From Hyalangium ruber (GTDB lineage Bacteria > Myxococcota > Myxococcia > Myxococcales > Myxococcaceae), in NCBI RefSeq assembly GCF_034259325.1, contig NZ_JAXIVS010000002.1:558001-622000 (forward strand): a stretch of DNA of 64,000 nucleotides, given 5' to 3'. Below, piece after piece: positions 17,532 to 26,365 of the stretch. Each line of letters opens with the position of its first letter. The stretch's first letter is position 1. The position numbers and the translations under genes were made by a program. The notes below the pieces were generated by a model that saw only the letters and a program-made list of their open reading frames with translations, made no database searches and was not told where the DNA came from.

Positions 17532-19520
17532 CTACGGCTTCGAGCCCGAGCCGCCCGCGGCCGGCGCCGGCGTGCCCAGGTGCTTCTCGAGGAACATGAG
17601 CGCCGTCATCGTCGCGTAGTCGCGGTTGGGCTTCTTGCCGAAGCCGTGCCCCTCGTCGAGCGCCAGCATGTACCAGACGTCGGCGCCCTTGGCGCGCACC
17701 GCCTTGACGATCTGCTCGGCCTCCGACTGCGGCACGCGCGGGTCGTTCTTGCCCTGCTGCACGTAGAGCGCCGCGCGGATGCGGTCCACCGCGCCCAGCG
17801 GAGAGATGCGCTCCTGCACCTTGCGCACCGCGGGGTCGCGCTCGTCGCCGTACTCGGCGCGGCGCAGGTCCTGCCGGTAGGCCTGCGTGTTCTGCAGGAA
17901 GGAGGGCAGCGAGGAGATGCCCACCACGTCCACCACGGCCTTGATGCGCTCGGGGTAGAAGGTCGCCGTGGCCAGCACCATGTAACCGCCGTACGAGCCT
18001 CCGTAGACGCCCACGCGCGAGGCATCCAGGTCCTTCTGCGAGGCGATGAAATCCAGCGTGGCGCCGATGTCCTTGAGGCTCTGCTCGCGCTTCACCCCGT
18101 CATCCATGGCCCGGTAGGCCTTGCCGTACCCTTCCGAGCCGCGCACGTTGGGCAGCAGCACCGCCATCTTCATCTCGGTGGCGAGGAACTGGATCAACGC
18201 GCTGAAGTACGGCTGGCTCTGGCCCTCGGGGCCGCCGTGGAAGATGACCACCACGGGCACCTTGCCGCTCGCGCCTCGCGGCCGGTACAGGAAGGCGGGC
18301 ACCTTCACGCCGTCGGTGGAGTCGTAGCGCACCAGCTCCGGCTCGACCAAGGCCTCGGTGTTGAGGCCGCCCAGCTCCGAGCGCGTCCAGCGCGTCGTCT
18401 TCTTCGTGCGCAAGTCCACCTGCCACACATCGGTGGGCGAGCGCGAGGTGATGAGCGACAGGAACAGCGTGTCCGAGCGCTTGCGGGGGAACGTGAGCCC
18501 CGTCAGTACACCCTGGGGCAGGCTCACCTGCGAGAGCGTGTTGCCGCGCGTGTCCAGGAGGTACAGCCGGCTGATGCCATCCTCGTTGATGTCCAGCGCG
18601 AGCTGACGGCCGTCCGGGGACAGCTCGAGCCCCTGCACGTTCCAGCGGATGGACTTCGTCAGCGACGGCGGCGCGGCCGTGTACGGCGCCTTGTCGAGCT
18701 CCAGCCGGTACAGCTCCGAGAAGTCGCTGTAGCGGTCGGTGATGAGGTAGATGCCCTTCCCATCCGGGGTGAAGCGAGCGTCGACGACGCTGCCCATCCC
18801 CTCCTTCGGGGTGAGCTGGCGGCGCTCGCCCGTCTTCAGATCCACCACGTGCAGATCCGCGTCGGCCACGGAGCGGAACTGCTGGACGAGCAGCTTCGCG
18901 CCGTCCGCGGAGAAGTCGACGGGGTACCAGGTGCCTTCGAGCTCGGTGACGCGGCGGGCCTGGCGCGGATTGTCCGTGGGCGCGACGTAGATGTCCGTGT
19001 CCTTCCCGTTGCGCGCGGTGTTGGCGTAGGTCAGCCACTTGCCGTCCCGGGAGACGCCCAGCCCCTCGTGGCGGCTCTTGCCGTCGGTGAGGAGCTCCGC
19101 GCGGCCCGTGCTCCGGTCGAACCGGTACACCTGATAGAACTCTCCGCCGCCCACGTCCTGCAGGTAGAAGAGGACGTTCGCGGAGCCCGGCAGGAAGCGC
19201 GCCTGCGCGATGGGCTCGGGCGTGAAGGTGAGCTGGGTGCGCGCGCCCATGGGCATCTCCACCAAGTGAAGCTGCGCCACGTCCGCGAAGCGCGTGGAGA
19301 TGAGCACCTGCTTGCCGTCATCCGTCACGTCCACGAGTTGGGCGTTGCGGGACTCCAGGTACTGATGCACGCGGCGCTCCAGCTCGGGAGGCACCGCGGG
19401 CACGCCGCTGATCAGCACATTGGGCAGGCCCGGCAGCGGGGCAGTATTGGCTACCGCGGAGGGAGCCGTGGGCTGCGCGGTGAGCAAGGACACCAGGAGC
19501 GGTAGGGTTCCAAGGTTCAT
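17532..19520 (-). CDS. S9-family prolyl oligopeptidase/acylaminoacyl peptidase
   Basis: 662 residues from the ATG at 19520, the start that gives a signal peptide (MNLGTLPLLVSLLTAQPTA). An N-terminal beta-propeller (repeated SPDGR, TPDGK and SRDGK blades) is followed by an alpha/beta-hydrolase domain with FHGGPEGQ (oxyanion), the nucleophile Ser509 in YGGSYGGYM, Asp in GKNDPRVP and His in DEGHGF: a full catalytic triad. It should cut short peptides in the periplasm or outside the cell. Stand-alone gene. A related but separate S9 enzyme lies at 44403-46427. Confidence 0.9.
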   Translation of the reverse strand: MNLGTLPLLVSLLTAQPTAPSAVANTAPLPGLPNVLISGVPAVPPELERRVHQYLESRNAQLVDVTDDGKQVLISTRFADVAQLHLVEMPMGARTQLTFTPEPIAQARFLPGSANVLFYLQDVGGGEFYQVYRFDRSTGRAELLTDGKSRHEGLGVSRDGKWLTYANTARNGKDTDIYVAPTDNPRQARRVTELEGTWYPVDFSADGAKLLVQQFRSVADADLHVVDLKTGERRQLTPKEGMGSVVDARFTPDGKGIYLITDRYSDFSELYRLELDKAPYTAAPPSLTKSIRWNVQGLELSPDGRQLALDINEDGISRLYLLDTRGNTLSQVSLPQGVLTGLTFPRKRSDTLFLSLITSRSPTDVWQVDLRTKKTTRWTRSELGGLNTEALVEPELVRYDSTDGVKVPAFLYRPRGASGKVPVVVIFHGGPEGQSQPYFSALIQFLATEMKMAVLLPNVRGSEGYGKAYRAMDDGVKREQSLKDIGATLDFIASQKDLDASRVGVYGGSYGGYMVLATATFYPERIKAVVDVVGISSLPSFLQNTQAYRQDLRRAEYGDERDPAVRKVQERISPLGAVDRIRAALYVQQGKNDPRVPQSEAEQIVKAVRAKGADVWYMLALDEGHGFGKKPNRDYATMTALMFLEKHLGTPAPAAGGSGSKP

Positions 19521-19599
19521 GGCGGGCGACCCTACCAGTGAGTCCACCCTTGTGATGCGGGTTCCCAGTGCTCCAGCGCCCGCGCGTCCAGGAAATTCT

Positions 19600-20220
19600 T
19601 CAATAGATGACGTCGTCGAGGAGCGCGAGCGTTGCCTTGATCGCTTCCTCCGTGGTCTCGAACTGCTTTGCGAGGACCGTGGCGGATCGGGTGAGCGCTT
19701 CGGTGGTTGCGGGTATATCGGTGAACCCGCTCATGGCCACCGAGAGCTGCCCAGGCCATGGGAGCGCCGCCAGCTCACGCGCCCGCTTGTAGGGATGGAG
19801 CAGGGTGAACCAAGGCCAGCGCGGAAACTTCAACGTGGAGACGTCACACCCGATGAACCGGCACCCGTGGAGTTGTGCTCGAGAGAAATCGCAATCCTCG
19901 ACCCTGCCCATGTCTCTGTCGGGCAAGGCAGGGTTCGGGTAATACCCGAAGTCGTTTCCCGTCAGCTTGCCCGTGAAGCGGCAGCCCCTCAGAGATGCCG
20001 TGTACCAGGGAAGGTTCTTCAGCTCGGTCTTCACCTCGATCGTGCAATCCATGAGCTGAGGTCCCGCCAGAAGCAGGCGTCTGGCAGGCACCTGGAGAAC
20101 GAGGGTGCAGTGGCGAAGTGTGAGCTTGGGCCCAAGGTAATAGAGCGCATCCTTCGCTGTGAGCTCCAGCCGCTCATTCTCGATGACCTTGTCCTCGAAG
20201 ATGACGTTGTTGAGCCACAT
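19600..20220 (-). CDS. presumed immunity protein for the SitA-like toxin
   Basis: 206 residues that I do not recognise as a named family. It contains a run of short beta-like strands (LRHCTLVLQV, MDCTIEVKTEL, LRGCRFTGKLTG, EDCDFSRAQLHGCRFIGCDV) that resembles a right-handed beta-helix or irregular pentapeptide repeat. A cytoplasmic location fits, as no signal is seen. It starts 12 bases after the stop of the lipoprotein toxin, in the same operon. That is the standard place for an immunity gene, so the role is inferred from position. Its base composition looks less GC-rich than its neighbours. Confidence 0.55.
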   Translation of the reverse strand: MWLNNVIFEDKVIENERLELTAKDALYYLGPKLTLRHCTLVLQVPARRLLLAGPQLMDCTIEVKTELKNLPWYTASLRGCRFTGKLTGNDFGYYPNPALPDRDMGRVEDCDFSRAQLHGCRFIGCDVSTLKFPRWPWFTLLHPYKRARELAALPWPGQLSVAMSGFTDIPATTEALTRSATVLAKQFETTEEAIKATLALLDDVIY

Positions 20221-20232
20221 GCCGGGTACCCG

Positions 20233-21717
20233 TCAGAAGGAGATCATCCGGAAGAACTCCTCGGCCATGCGGCGACCGTGCCGCTCCAGGTTGGAGTTCG
20301 TCCCGGTGAGAAGCTCGTATCTGTAGCCCGTCCTGGGATCAACCGCGTCGATTCCCTTGGCGCTCCACCGCAGGCTCGGGAACTGGCGTTCCAGGACACG
20401 ATGCACGAAGCGCCCTCTCGCCTCCCGCTCCAGGAGGTTGCCCAACCAATGCTCCCCGTGAGCGCGGGCTTTGTCGATGGCTACCTTCTCCGCGTCGCTG
20501 AGTGCCTCTCGACTCCAATGCAGAGTGACGCGCTCAGCGGCTGCTTGGAGCTCATCGCCCACGGGGTCCGTCTTGGGAATGTCCTTCACTGACTTGTGCC
20601 TGGGCACGTTCCAGCGCTGGCCGTTGACCAGCACCTGACGGTTGCCGGCCTGGTGGCGAATGAGCGTGAGCGCTTGCCGCTCACCGGAGGAGGCACTGCC
20701 GGCCCCGCGCCGGGCGCTCATGCGCAGAATCGAGAAGGAGCGCTCAGCGGAGAAGCCCACCGACTCGACCTGTGCCGCCGCCGTGGACAGTTCGACTCCC
20801 ACCCGCGCCTCGGCCTGCACCGCCGCCCGCGCGAAACCCGGCACCTGCGGCAGCCGCGTCACCAGTTTGCCGGCCCCACCGCCCAGCGCCGCTGCCACCA
20901 CCAGCACCAGCACTCGTGCCGCGTTTCGGCCCATCACCTGGCCATAGCGCTCTCCTGCCTGGCGCACCTGCTCGAAGCTGCTGGCCCGGTCCACCTGTCC
21001 CACCATGTCCACCCACCCCATCAGCAGGCTGCCCACCGTCTCCGCTCCCAACCACGCCAGCAACGCCAGCGTTGTCACCGCCGCCAATGCCTTGGTGAGC
21101 GGCTCGGGTATCACCCACAACAACAAGTAGGTGGTGGCTGCCCACAACACCGTGGACAGCAAGGCGCGCCAGTCGGCCAGCTCCCGCAGAGACTGCTTCA
21201 TCTCCCCCAACACCGAGCCCAGCGCCAACCCCATGCCCAGCGCGTAGAAGTCCTCCCCCTCCAGCAGCGGCCCATCCTTGAGCAGCCCCAGGCAGTCGCT
21301 CTCCCCATGCTCTTTCAGACAGAGCGACTGGTAATCGCGTGTCATGCGCGCCACGTCGCGCTTCACCCCAATGGGCCTCTCGGGCAGAGGCACCGCCCAC
21401 ACCACCTGCCCCTCTCGCACCTCGGCGGCGAAGCGCACCTCGCGCTCGCTTGGGAACAGCACCTGAGCCCCTTCCCGAGGCTGAGGCCAGGCATGTACCA
21501 GGCGCACCAGATTCCCCAGGGCACGCTCAAACTCCGCTCCCCCTACCTCCACGCGCTCCTCTGGGCTGGCGTAGGCGGCCCACACGCGCAGCTCGTACCG
21601 TGCCGCCTCCAGTTCTCGCTCAGAGGCATCTGTCGGCTCTGGCCACGGCCGCGGGGTGCTGGCGCAAGCCCCCATCACCAGCGCCAGCATCAGCGCTCCT
21701 GCTCTGCGCCCTCTCAT
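20233..21717 (-). CDS. SitA-like polymorphic lipoprotein toxin
   Basis: 494 residues with a strong AAGGAGG ribosome site and a lipoprotein signal (ALMLALVMGAC). Residues 40-180 hold a conserved-looking globular part (VPLPERPIGVKRDV, YQSLCLKEHGESDCLGLL), followed by hydrophobic helices (about 195-245 and 265-290). A variable C-terminal domain (about 365-494) ends with IDAVDPRTGYRYELLTG and the EEFFRMISF tail. This layout matches the SitA family of Myxococcus, lipoprotein toxins passed between kin by TraA/B outer-membrane exchange. The C-terminal Asp/Glu pattern hints at a nuclease fold but is not diagnostic. No sitB-like helper gene lies upstream. SitA membership is moderate confidence; toxin activity is inference. 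Confidence 0.6.
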   Translation of the reverse strand: MRGRRAGALMLALVMGACASTPRPWPEPTDASERELEAARYELRVWAAYASPEERVEVGGAEFERALGNLVRLVHAWPQPREGAQVLFPSEREVRFAAEVREGQVVWAVPLPERPIGVKRDVARMTRDYQSLCLKEHGESDCLGLLKDGPLLEGEDFYALGMGLALGSVLGEMKQSLRELADWRALLSTVLWAATTYLLLWVIPEPLTKALAAVTTLALLAWLGAETVGSLLMGWVDMVGQVDRASSFEQVRQAGERYGQVMGRNAARVLVLVVAAALGGGAGKLVTRLPQVPGFARAAVQAEARVGVELSTAAAQVESVGFSAERSFSILRMSARRGAGSASSGERQALTLIRHQAGNRQVLVNGQRWNVPRHKSVKDIPKTDPVGDELQAAAERVTLHWSREALSDAEKVAIDKARAHGEHWLGNLLEREARGRFVHRVLERQFPSLRWSAKGIDAVDPRTGYRYELLTGTNSNLERHGRRMAEEFFRMISF

Positions 21718-21900
21718 GGCCGCCTCCTTCTGCGCGAAGCTCGCAGGTTAGGGCCCTATGCCGGGCTGGCGTAAGCGGCACCACGATGCCGCGGATCAAG
21801 CAGCGAAGTAGCCGCTCTCCATTGCCATGCGTCACCTGCCCCAGAGCTCCGCCCGAGGCGGAGACAGTGGGGTGCCGAGCGTCTTCCGCGTTGACGGTGG

Positions 21901-21921
21901 ACTGTCCACGCCGTGGACAGT
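21901..21921. promoter_or_regulatory. 21-bp perfect palindrome upstream of the desaturase gene
   Basis: Arms ACTGTCCACG and CGTGGACAGT around a single C form a perfect inverted repeat 94 bases before the desaturase start at 22016. It does not match the LexA box, where CTGT and ACAG are 8 apart; here they are 11 apart. It is a good candidate operator for a dimeric repressor of fatty-acid desaturation. Confidence 0.45.
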
Positions 21922-22015
21922 GCCGCCGCTCCGGGCCCGCAAGCGCCCGGAATGAGGGCCGCCCTGGGCTGGCAGGACACTTGCGATGGACTCCCCTCGA
22001 AAGGAGCCGGAGGCC

Positions 22016-22951
22016 ATGGACGATGCGAGAGGCTGGGGAGAGACGAGGCTGAACCGGAGCAAGGTGCTGCGCTGGGCGCTGCTGCACGCGGCGGCGCTCG
22101 TGGGTGGCGCGCTCTTCTTCTCGTGGAGCGCGGTGGCGGTGGCGGCCGCGCTGCTCGGGGTGACGATGTGCCTGGGCGTCTCGGTGGGCATCCACCGCGG
22201 CCTCATCCACCGCGCCTTCCAGACGTCGCGCCCCGTGGAGGCCGTGCTCGCGGTGCTGGGCACGCTGGCGGGCCTGGGCGGCGTGCTCGGCATGAGCCGC
22301 ATGCACCACATGCGCGACTACCACCAGAACCAGCCGGACTGCCCGCCCTACTTCGGCTACCGGGGCGGCTTCCTGGAGACGATGGCCTATGCGCTCTTCT
22401 TCGACTACCGCGCGCCGGATGCCTCCATCTACCCGCCGGTGGAGCCGCGCGTGGCGGCCCGGCCCCTCTTCCAGCACCTGGAGCGCGCGGGGCTGTGGCT
22501 CCAGGTGCCGCTGGCGCTGGCCCTGTACGCGGTGGGCGGCCCCGCCTTCGTCGCGTGGGGCATCTTCATCCGGCTGGCGCTCACGCAGGACGGCTTCTGG
22601 GCCATCCACTACGTGAGCCACGTGGCGGGCGAGCAGCCCTACGAGCTGGTGGGCGCCGCGGAGCAGGGCCGCAACGCCGGGTGGCTGGCGCTGCTGAGCA
22701 TGGGCGAGGCCTGGCACAATACGCACCACGCCTACCCTGCCTCGGCGCAGATGGGCGTCGGCTGGAGGCAGCCGGATCCGGGCTTCTGGGCCGTGCGCGC
22801 GCTGGAGGCGCTGGGGCTGGTGTGGGGCGTGCGGACGGTGGCGGACCTGCCGCTGCGCGAAGGTGCGAGACGCGTACACGCCCGGAGCCCGCGACACGCC
22901 CGACGCACCCGTGTGCAGCGGCCTGCACAGCTGGTAGCCCCGACGCGCTGA
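22016..22951 (+). CDS. membrane acyl (fatty acid) desaturase
   Basis: 311 residues from the ATG at 22016, preceded by AAGGAGCCGGAGG; the ATG at 21986 would add 10 residues. It carries the three histidine boxes of delta-9-type desaturases: HRGLIH, HHMRDYH and HNTHH, with hydrophobic helices between them. It should insert a double bond into acyl-CoA or phospholipid acyl chains, using a di-iron centre in the inner membrane. The C-terminal 35 residues are Arg-rich and not conserved in look. Stand-alone; a perfect palindrome upstream (21901-21921) suggests control by a repressor. Confidence 0.88.
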   Translation: MDDARGWGETRLNRSKVLRWALLHAAALVGGALFFSWSAVAVAAALLGVTMCLGVSVGIHRGLIHRAFQTSRPVEAVLAVLGTLAGLGGVLGMSRMHHMRDYHQNQPDCPPYFGYRGGFLETMAYALFFDYRAPDASIYPPVEPRVAARPLFQHLERAGLWLQVPLALALYAVGGPAFVAWGIFIRLALTQDGFWAIHYVSHVAGEQPYELVGAAEQGRNAGWLALLSMGEAWHNTHHAYPASAQMGVGWRQPDPGFWAVRALEALGLVWGVRTVADLPLREGARRVHARSPRHARRTRVQRPAQLVAPTR

Positions 22952-23028
22952 CGCACAGCACCATCGCCGAGGAGCCCTTTCCTCGGCATCCATGATGCAG
23001 GGATGATGTGCGCACAGGAGCTTCCCCC

Positions 23029-24192
23029 ATGCGCGCCATCGCCCTCTTGCTGTGCCTCATCGCGGCCTCCGCGCGCGCGCAGCAGTCCGGAGAGCCTCCC
23101 CTTCCTCCGGAGGAGTCCCTCACCCCTCCGCCCATCACCCTCGCGCCCCACGAGGAGCCGCCCTCGGCCCCTCCAGTCGGCGCCGCGCCCGAGGATGAGT
23201 TCCTCCCCCTGCCTTCTGCTTCCTCCCCGCGCGCAGCGCCACCGCCTCCCGCTGTCACGCCCGCGCCTCCGCCTCCGCCTCGCGCCACCGCCGCGCCTCC
23301 CTCCAAGGCCATCGGCCCCGTCGAGCCCGTGAGCCAGCGGGCCGCGCGCTACAGCCTCTACTCCGCGGGCGCGGGGGGCTCGATGTTCGCGCTCACCGAG
23401 GGCCTCGTCGGCGTCGTCACCGGCGCCATGCTGGGCTCGGCCTTCGACGTCGCCAGCCAGCAGCGGGACAGCGACGGCTACACGGGCGCCATCCTCGGAG
23501 GGCTCACGCTCGGCGCCGCCGCCACCTTCTACCAGTACTTCGTCCCCGTGGGCCGCCGCGAGGCGCTGCTCGCCGCCGGTGCCGCCAGCACCGGGCTCAT
23601 GGCCAGCCTCACCCTGGCCCACTCCGAGAACATGAGCGCCAAGGACCGCGCCCTGCTCTCCTTCACCGGCACGCAGGCGAGCATCCTCGCCGTGCTACTG
23701 CTCACCGCCGGCGGCCAGGACGTGAGCGCTGGTGACGCGGGGCTCGTGGGCGCCACCTCCCTCTATGCCTTCATCGTCACCGGCTTCGTCGAGTACATCC
23801 ACGCCCGGCAGACGGATCAGTCCTTCAACTTCGTGCCCCTGCTCCTCGCCCCCGCCGTCGGCATGGCCGTTGGCGGGCTGCTCGCCCTGCCCCTGGAGCT
23901 GTCCTCCACCAGCGTCTTCGAGCTGACCACCTTCCCGCTCGGCACCGGCGCGCTGGCGCTCCTCGTCGGCACGCAGCTGGCCGATGGCGTCACCGTCGCC
24001 AAGACGGTGCTCGGCACCATGGCGGGCACCTTCTTCCTCGTCGCGTTGATCCACGGGCTGTCGGGCCAGGCCGTCGAGCCCGAGCAGAGGTCCGTCAGCT
24101 CCGTCCAGGCCATGCCCGTGCCGGTGCTCGTGGCCGCAGGCCGGCGCAACGAAGGAATCGCCGCCGGTCCGGGGCTCTTCCTGCGATTCTGA
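23029..24192 (+). CDS. tandem paralog 1: exported Pro-rich/multi-helix protein
   Basis: 387 residues from the ATG at 23029, with a Sec signal peptide (LLLCLIAASARAQ). A Pro/Ala-rich linker (about 20-95) leads to a conserved body: RAARYSLYSAGAGGS, then several Gly/Ala-rich hydrophobic helices (GYTGAILGGLTLGAAATFYQY), VPVGRREALLAAGAA, and a C-terminal signature, VQAMPVPVLVAAGRR...AAGPGLFLRF. The two following genes repeat the same plan. The final aromatic residue recalls outer-membrane beta-barrels, but the body looks alpha-helical, so its location is unsure. I recognise no family. First of three genes in one direction with gaps of 21 and 58 bp (to the next ORFs' starts about 96 bp). Confidence 0.7.
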   Translation: MRAIALLLCLIAASARAQQSGEPPLPPEESLTPPPITLAPHEEPPSAPPVGAAPEDEFLPLPSASSPRAAPPPPAVTPAPPPPPRATAAPPSKAIGPVEPVSQRAARYSLYSAGAGGSMFALTEGLVGVVTGAMLGSAFDVASQQRDSDGYTGAILGGLTLGAAATFYQYFVPVGRREALLAAGAASTGLMASLTLAHSENMSAKDRALLSFTGTQASILAVLLLTAGGQDVSAGDAGLVGATSLYAFIVTGFVEYIHARQTDQSFNFVPLLLAPAVGMAVGGLLALPLELSSTSVFELTTFPLGTGALALLVGTQLADGVTVAKTVLGTMAGTFFLVALIHGLSGQAVEPEQRSVSSVQAMPVPVLVAAGRRNEGIAAGPGLFLRF

Positions 24193-24213
24193 GCCCTTCT
24201 CCCCGAGGCCCCC

Positions 24214-25230
24214 ATGCGGCTGCTCCTCTTCCTGCTGTGCCTCACCGCCACCGCGGCCAGCGCACAAGCCCCCCGGCGCTTCTCCGCCCAGGCCGAGCCC
24301 TCGGCCAGCCCCTCTCCGGACGAGCCCGAGTGGGCGCGGACTCCGCCTCCCGCCATCGGCCCCGCCGAGTCCACGGGCACGCGCGCGCAGCGCTACAGCC
24401 GCTTCTCCGCCGGCCCCGGGGGGCCCTCCGTCGTGGTGGCCGAGGTGCTCCTGGGCCTGAGCGGAGGCGCCCTGCTGGGAAACGCCTATGACGCCGAGGG
24501 GTCGACGAGCAACGCCTACTTCGGAGCGATGATGGGCGGGCTGGCGCTCGGCACCGCCGGCACCTTCTACCAATACTTCGTCCCCGTGGGGCGCCGCGAG
24601 TCCGTGCTGGCCACGCTCGCCTCGGTGACGTGGATGATGGGGGGCATCGGCTTCGCCAACGGCAGTGACGTGAGCGACCACGGCCGAGGCATCATCGCCC
24701 TGGTGTCCTCCCAGGCTGGCCTGTTCGGCGCGCTGCTGCTCACCGCTGGCGGCGAGGACGTGAGCGGCTCGGACATGGGGCTCATGGGCATGAGCTCCCT
24801 CTATGCCTTCCTCGTCACCAGCCTCGTGGAGTTCATCAACGACGCGGAGAGCAGCGGCGGCTACAACTTCACGCCCATGCTCATCGCCCCCGCCGTGGGC
24901 CTGGCCCTCGGGGGGCTGCTCTCCATTCCCCTGGAGCTGAGCCCGCTGCGGCTGGCGGCCATCACCTTCCTACCGCTCATCCCCACCGGCATGTCGATTG
25001 CCCTGGCGGCGCCGCTGTCCGGCAACGCGACCACGGGCCGCGTGGTGCTCACCACCCTGAGCGCCTCCTTCATCCTCACCACGCTGGTGGCCGTCTTCAC
25101 CTACGAGCCGCCTCCCCAGGAGCGGGCCTCCGCCAGCACCGTGCGCCTCTCCCCCGTCCCCGTGGTGATGGCCGCCGGCCGGCGCAACTCCTCCCTCGCC
25201 GCGGGGCCCGGTTTGAGGATCCAATTCTGA
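24214..25230 (+). CDS. tandem paralog 2: exported multi-helix protein
   Basis: 338 residues with a signal peptide (LLLFLLCLTATAASAQ), the shortest Pro-rich linker of the three, and the shared motifs IGPAESTGTRAQRYSRFSAG, GTFYQYFVPVGRRES, GLMGMSSLYAFLVT and the terminal SPVPVVMAAGRRN...AAGPGLRIQF. It begins 21 bases after paralog 1, so co-transcription is likely. It differs from paralogs 1 and 3 in ending IQF rather than LRF or MRF. Function unknown. Confidence 0.7.
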   Translation: MRLLLFLLCLTATAASAQAPRRFSAQAEPSASPSPDEPEWARTPPPAIGPAESTGTRAQRYSRFSAGPGGPSVVVAEVLLGLSGGALLGNAYDAEGSTSNAYFGAMMGGLALGTAGTFYQYFVPVGRRESVLATLASVTWMMGGIGFANGSDVSDHGRGIIALVSSQAGLFGALLLTAGGEDVSGSDMGLMGMSSLYAFLVTSLVEFINDAESSGGYNFTPMLIAPAVGLALGGLLSIPLELSPLRLAAITFLPLIPTGMSIALAAPLSGNATTGRVVLTTLSASFILTTLVAVFTYEPPPQERASASTVRLSPVPVVMAAGRRNSSLAAGPGLRIQF

Positions 25231-25288
25231 GTCCTCGTGTCAACAGGAGTGTCGGACAGTGGAAAACCTGAAGGAGAGGAGCACCTAC

Positions 25289-26365
25289 ATGCGGTCCTTC
25301 GCCGTCCTGCTCAGCCTCGTCGCCACCGTGGCCAGTGCCCAGCAGCCCCGCGCTCCCGCCACGCCGCCGCCTTCCGCCGAAGCCGCGCCGGCCGAGCCCA
25401 CGCCGCCCCCCCTCTCTCCCGCGCAGGCGGACCCCTCCGCGCCTCCGCTGCCCCCTGCCGCCACGCCGCCCCCAGCCATCGGTCCCGCCGAGTCCACGGG
25501 CGAGCGCGCGGTGCGCTACAGCCGCTTCTCCGCCGGCCCGGGCGGCCCGCTGCTCGCCTTCACCCAGGTCATCAGCGGCATCGTCAGCGGCGCGATGATT
25601 GGCTCCACCTATAACGATGAGAACAGCGACGAGGGCCGCAACCACGGCTACACGGGCGCGATGCTGGGCGGCCTGACGCTGGGCACCATCGGCACGCTCT
25701 ACCAGTACGCCGTGCCGGTGGAGCGCAACGAGTCGTTCCTCGTCGCGGGCGCGGCCACCACGGGCTTCATCGCCGGCATCGGCCTGGCCAACAGTGACGA
25801 CGCCTCCGACCGCGCGCGCGGGTGGATGGGACTGGCCGCCACGCAGGTCGGCATCGTCAGCGTGCTCGCCATCACCCAGGGCGGCGGAGACGTGAGCAAC
25901 GGGGACGCGGCGCTGGTGGGCATGACGTCCCTCTACGCCTTCACCCTCACGCTGCTCACCCAGAGCATCATGGAGGAGAGCGGCAGCGGGGACACGGACT
26001 TCACGCCCACGCTGCTGGCCCCCGCCATCGGCATGGCCCTGGGCGGGCTGCTCGCGCTGCCGCTGGAGCTGGAGGCCTCGCGGGTGGTGAAGCTCACGCT
26101 GCTGCCCCTGGGCGTGGGCCTGGGCATGCTGTGGCTCGGCTCCGCGCTGGCCGATGGCACCACCGTGCCGCTCACGGCCATCGCGGGCATCGCCACCACC
26201 TTCGCGCTCACGGTGCTGCTCACCTCGGACCCGGGCGTGCCCACGGAGAAGGACAGCCCGCGCCGTGTCTCCTCCGTGCAGGCCATGCCCGTGCCGGTGG
26301 TGATGGCGGCGGGCCGCGACAACAGCTCCCTGGCCGCCGGCCCGGGCCTGTTCATGCGCTTCTGA
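25289..26365 (+). CDS. tandem paralog 3: exported multi-helix protein
   Basis: 358 residues from the ATG at 25289, preceded by AAGGAGAGGAG; a GTG at 25259 in frame is less likely because it would bury the signal peptide. Signal peptide LLSLVATVASAQ, Pro-rich linker (about 15-70), then the shared body IGPAESTGERAVRYSRFSAG, GYTGAMLGGLTLGTIGTLYQY, VPVERNES and the ending VQAMPVPVVMAAGRDN...AAGPGLFMRF. Its last 14 bases overlap the convergent hydrolase gene. The linker lengths differ among the three copies while the body is kept, as expected after duplication. Confidence 0.7.
   Translation: MRSFAVLLSLVATVASAQQPRAPATPPPSAEAAPAEPTPPPLSPAQADPSAPPLPPAATPPPAIGPAESTGERAVRYSRFSAGPGGPLLAFTQVISGIVSGAMIGSTYNDENSDEGRNHGYTGAMLGGLTLGTIGTLYQYAVPVERNESFLVAGAATTGFIAGIGLANSDDASDRARGWMGLAATQVGIVSVLAITQGGGDVSNGDAALVGMTSLYAFTLTLLTQSIMEESGSGDTDFTPTLLAPAIGMALGGLLALPLELEASRVVKLTLLPLGVGLGMLWLGSALADGTTVPLTAIAGIATTFALTVLLTSDPGVPTEKDSPRRVSSVQAMPVPVVMAAGRDNSSLAAGPGLFMRF

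Noticed and set aside
21901-21921. The palindrome as a LexA box
   Set aside because: The CTGT and ACAG halves are 11 bases apart, not 8.
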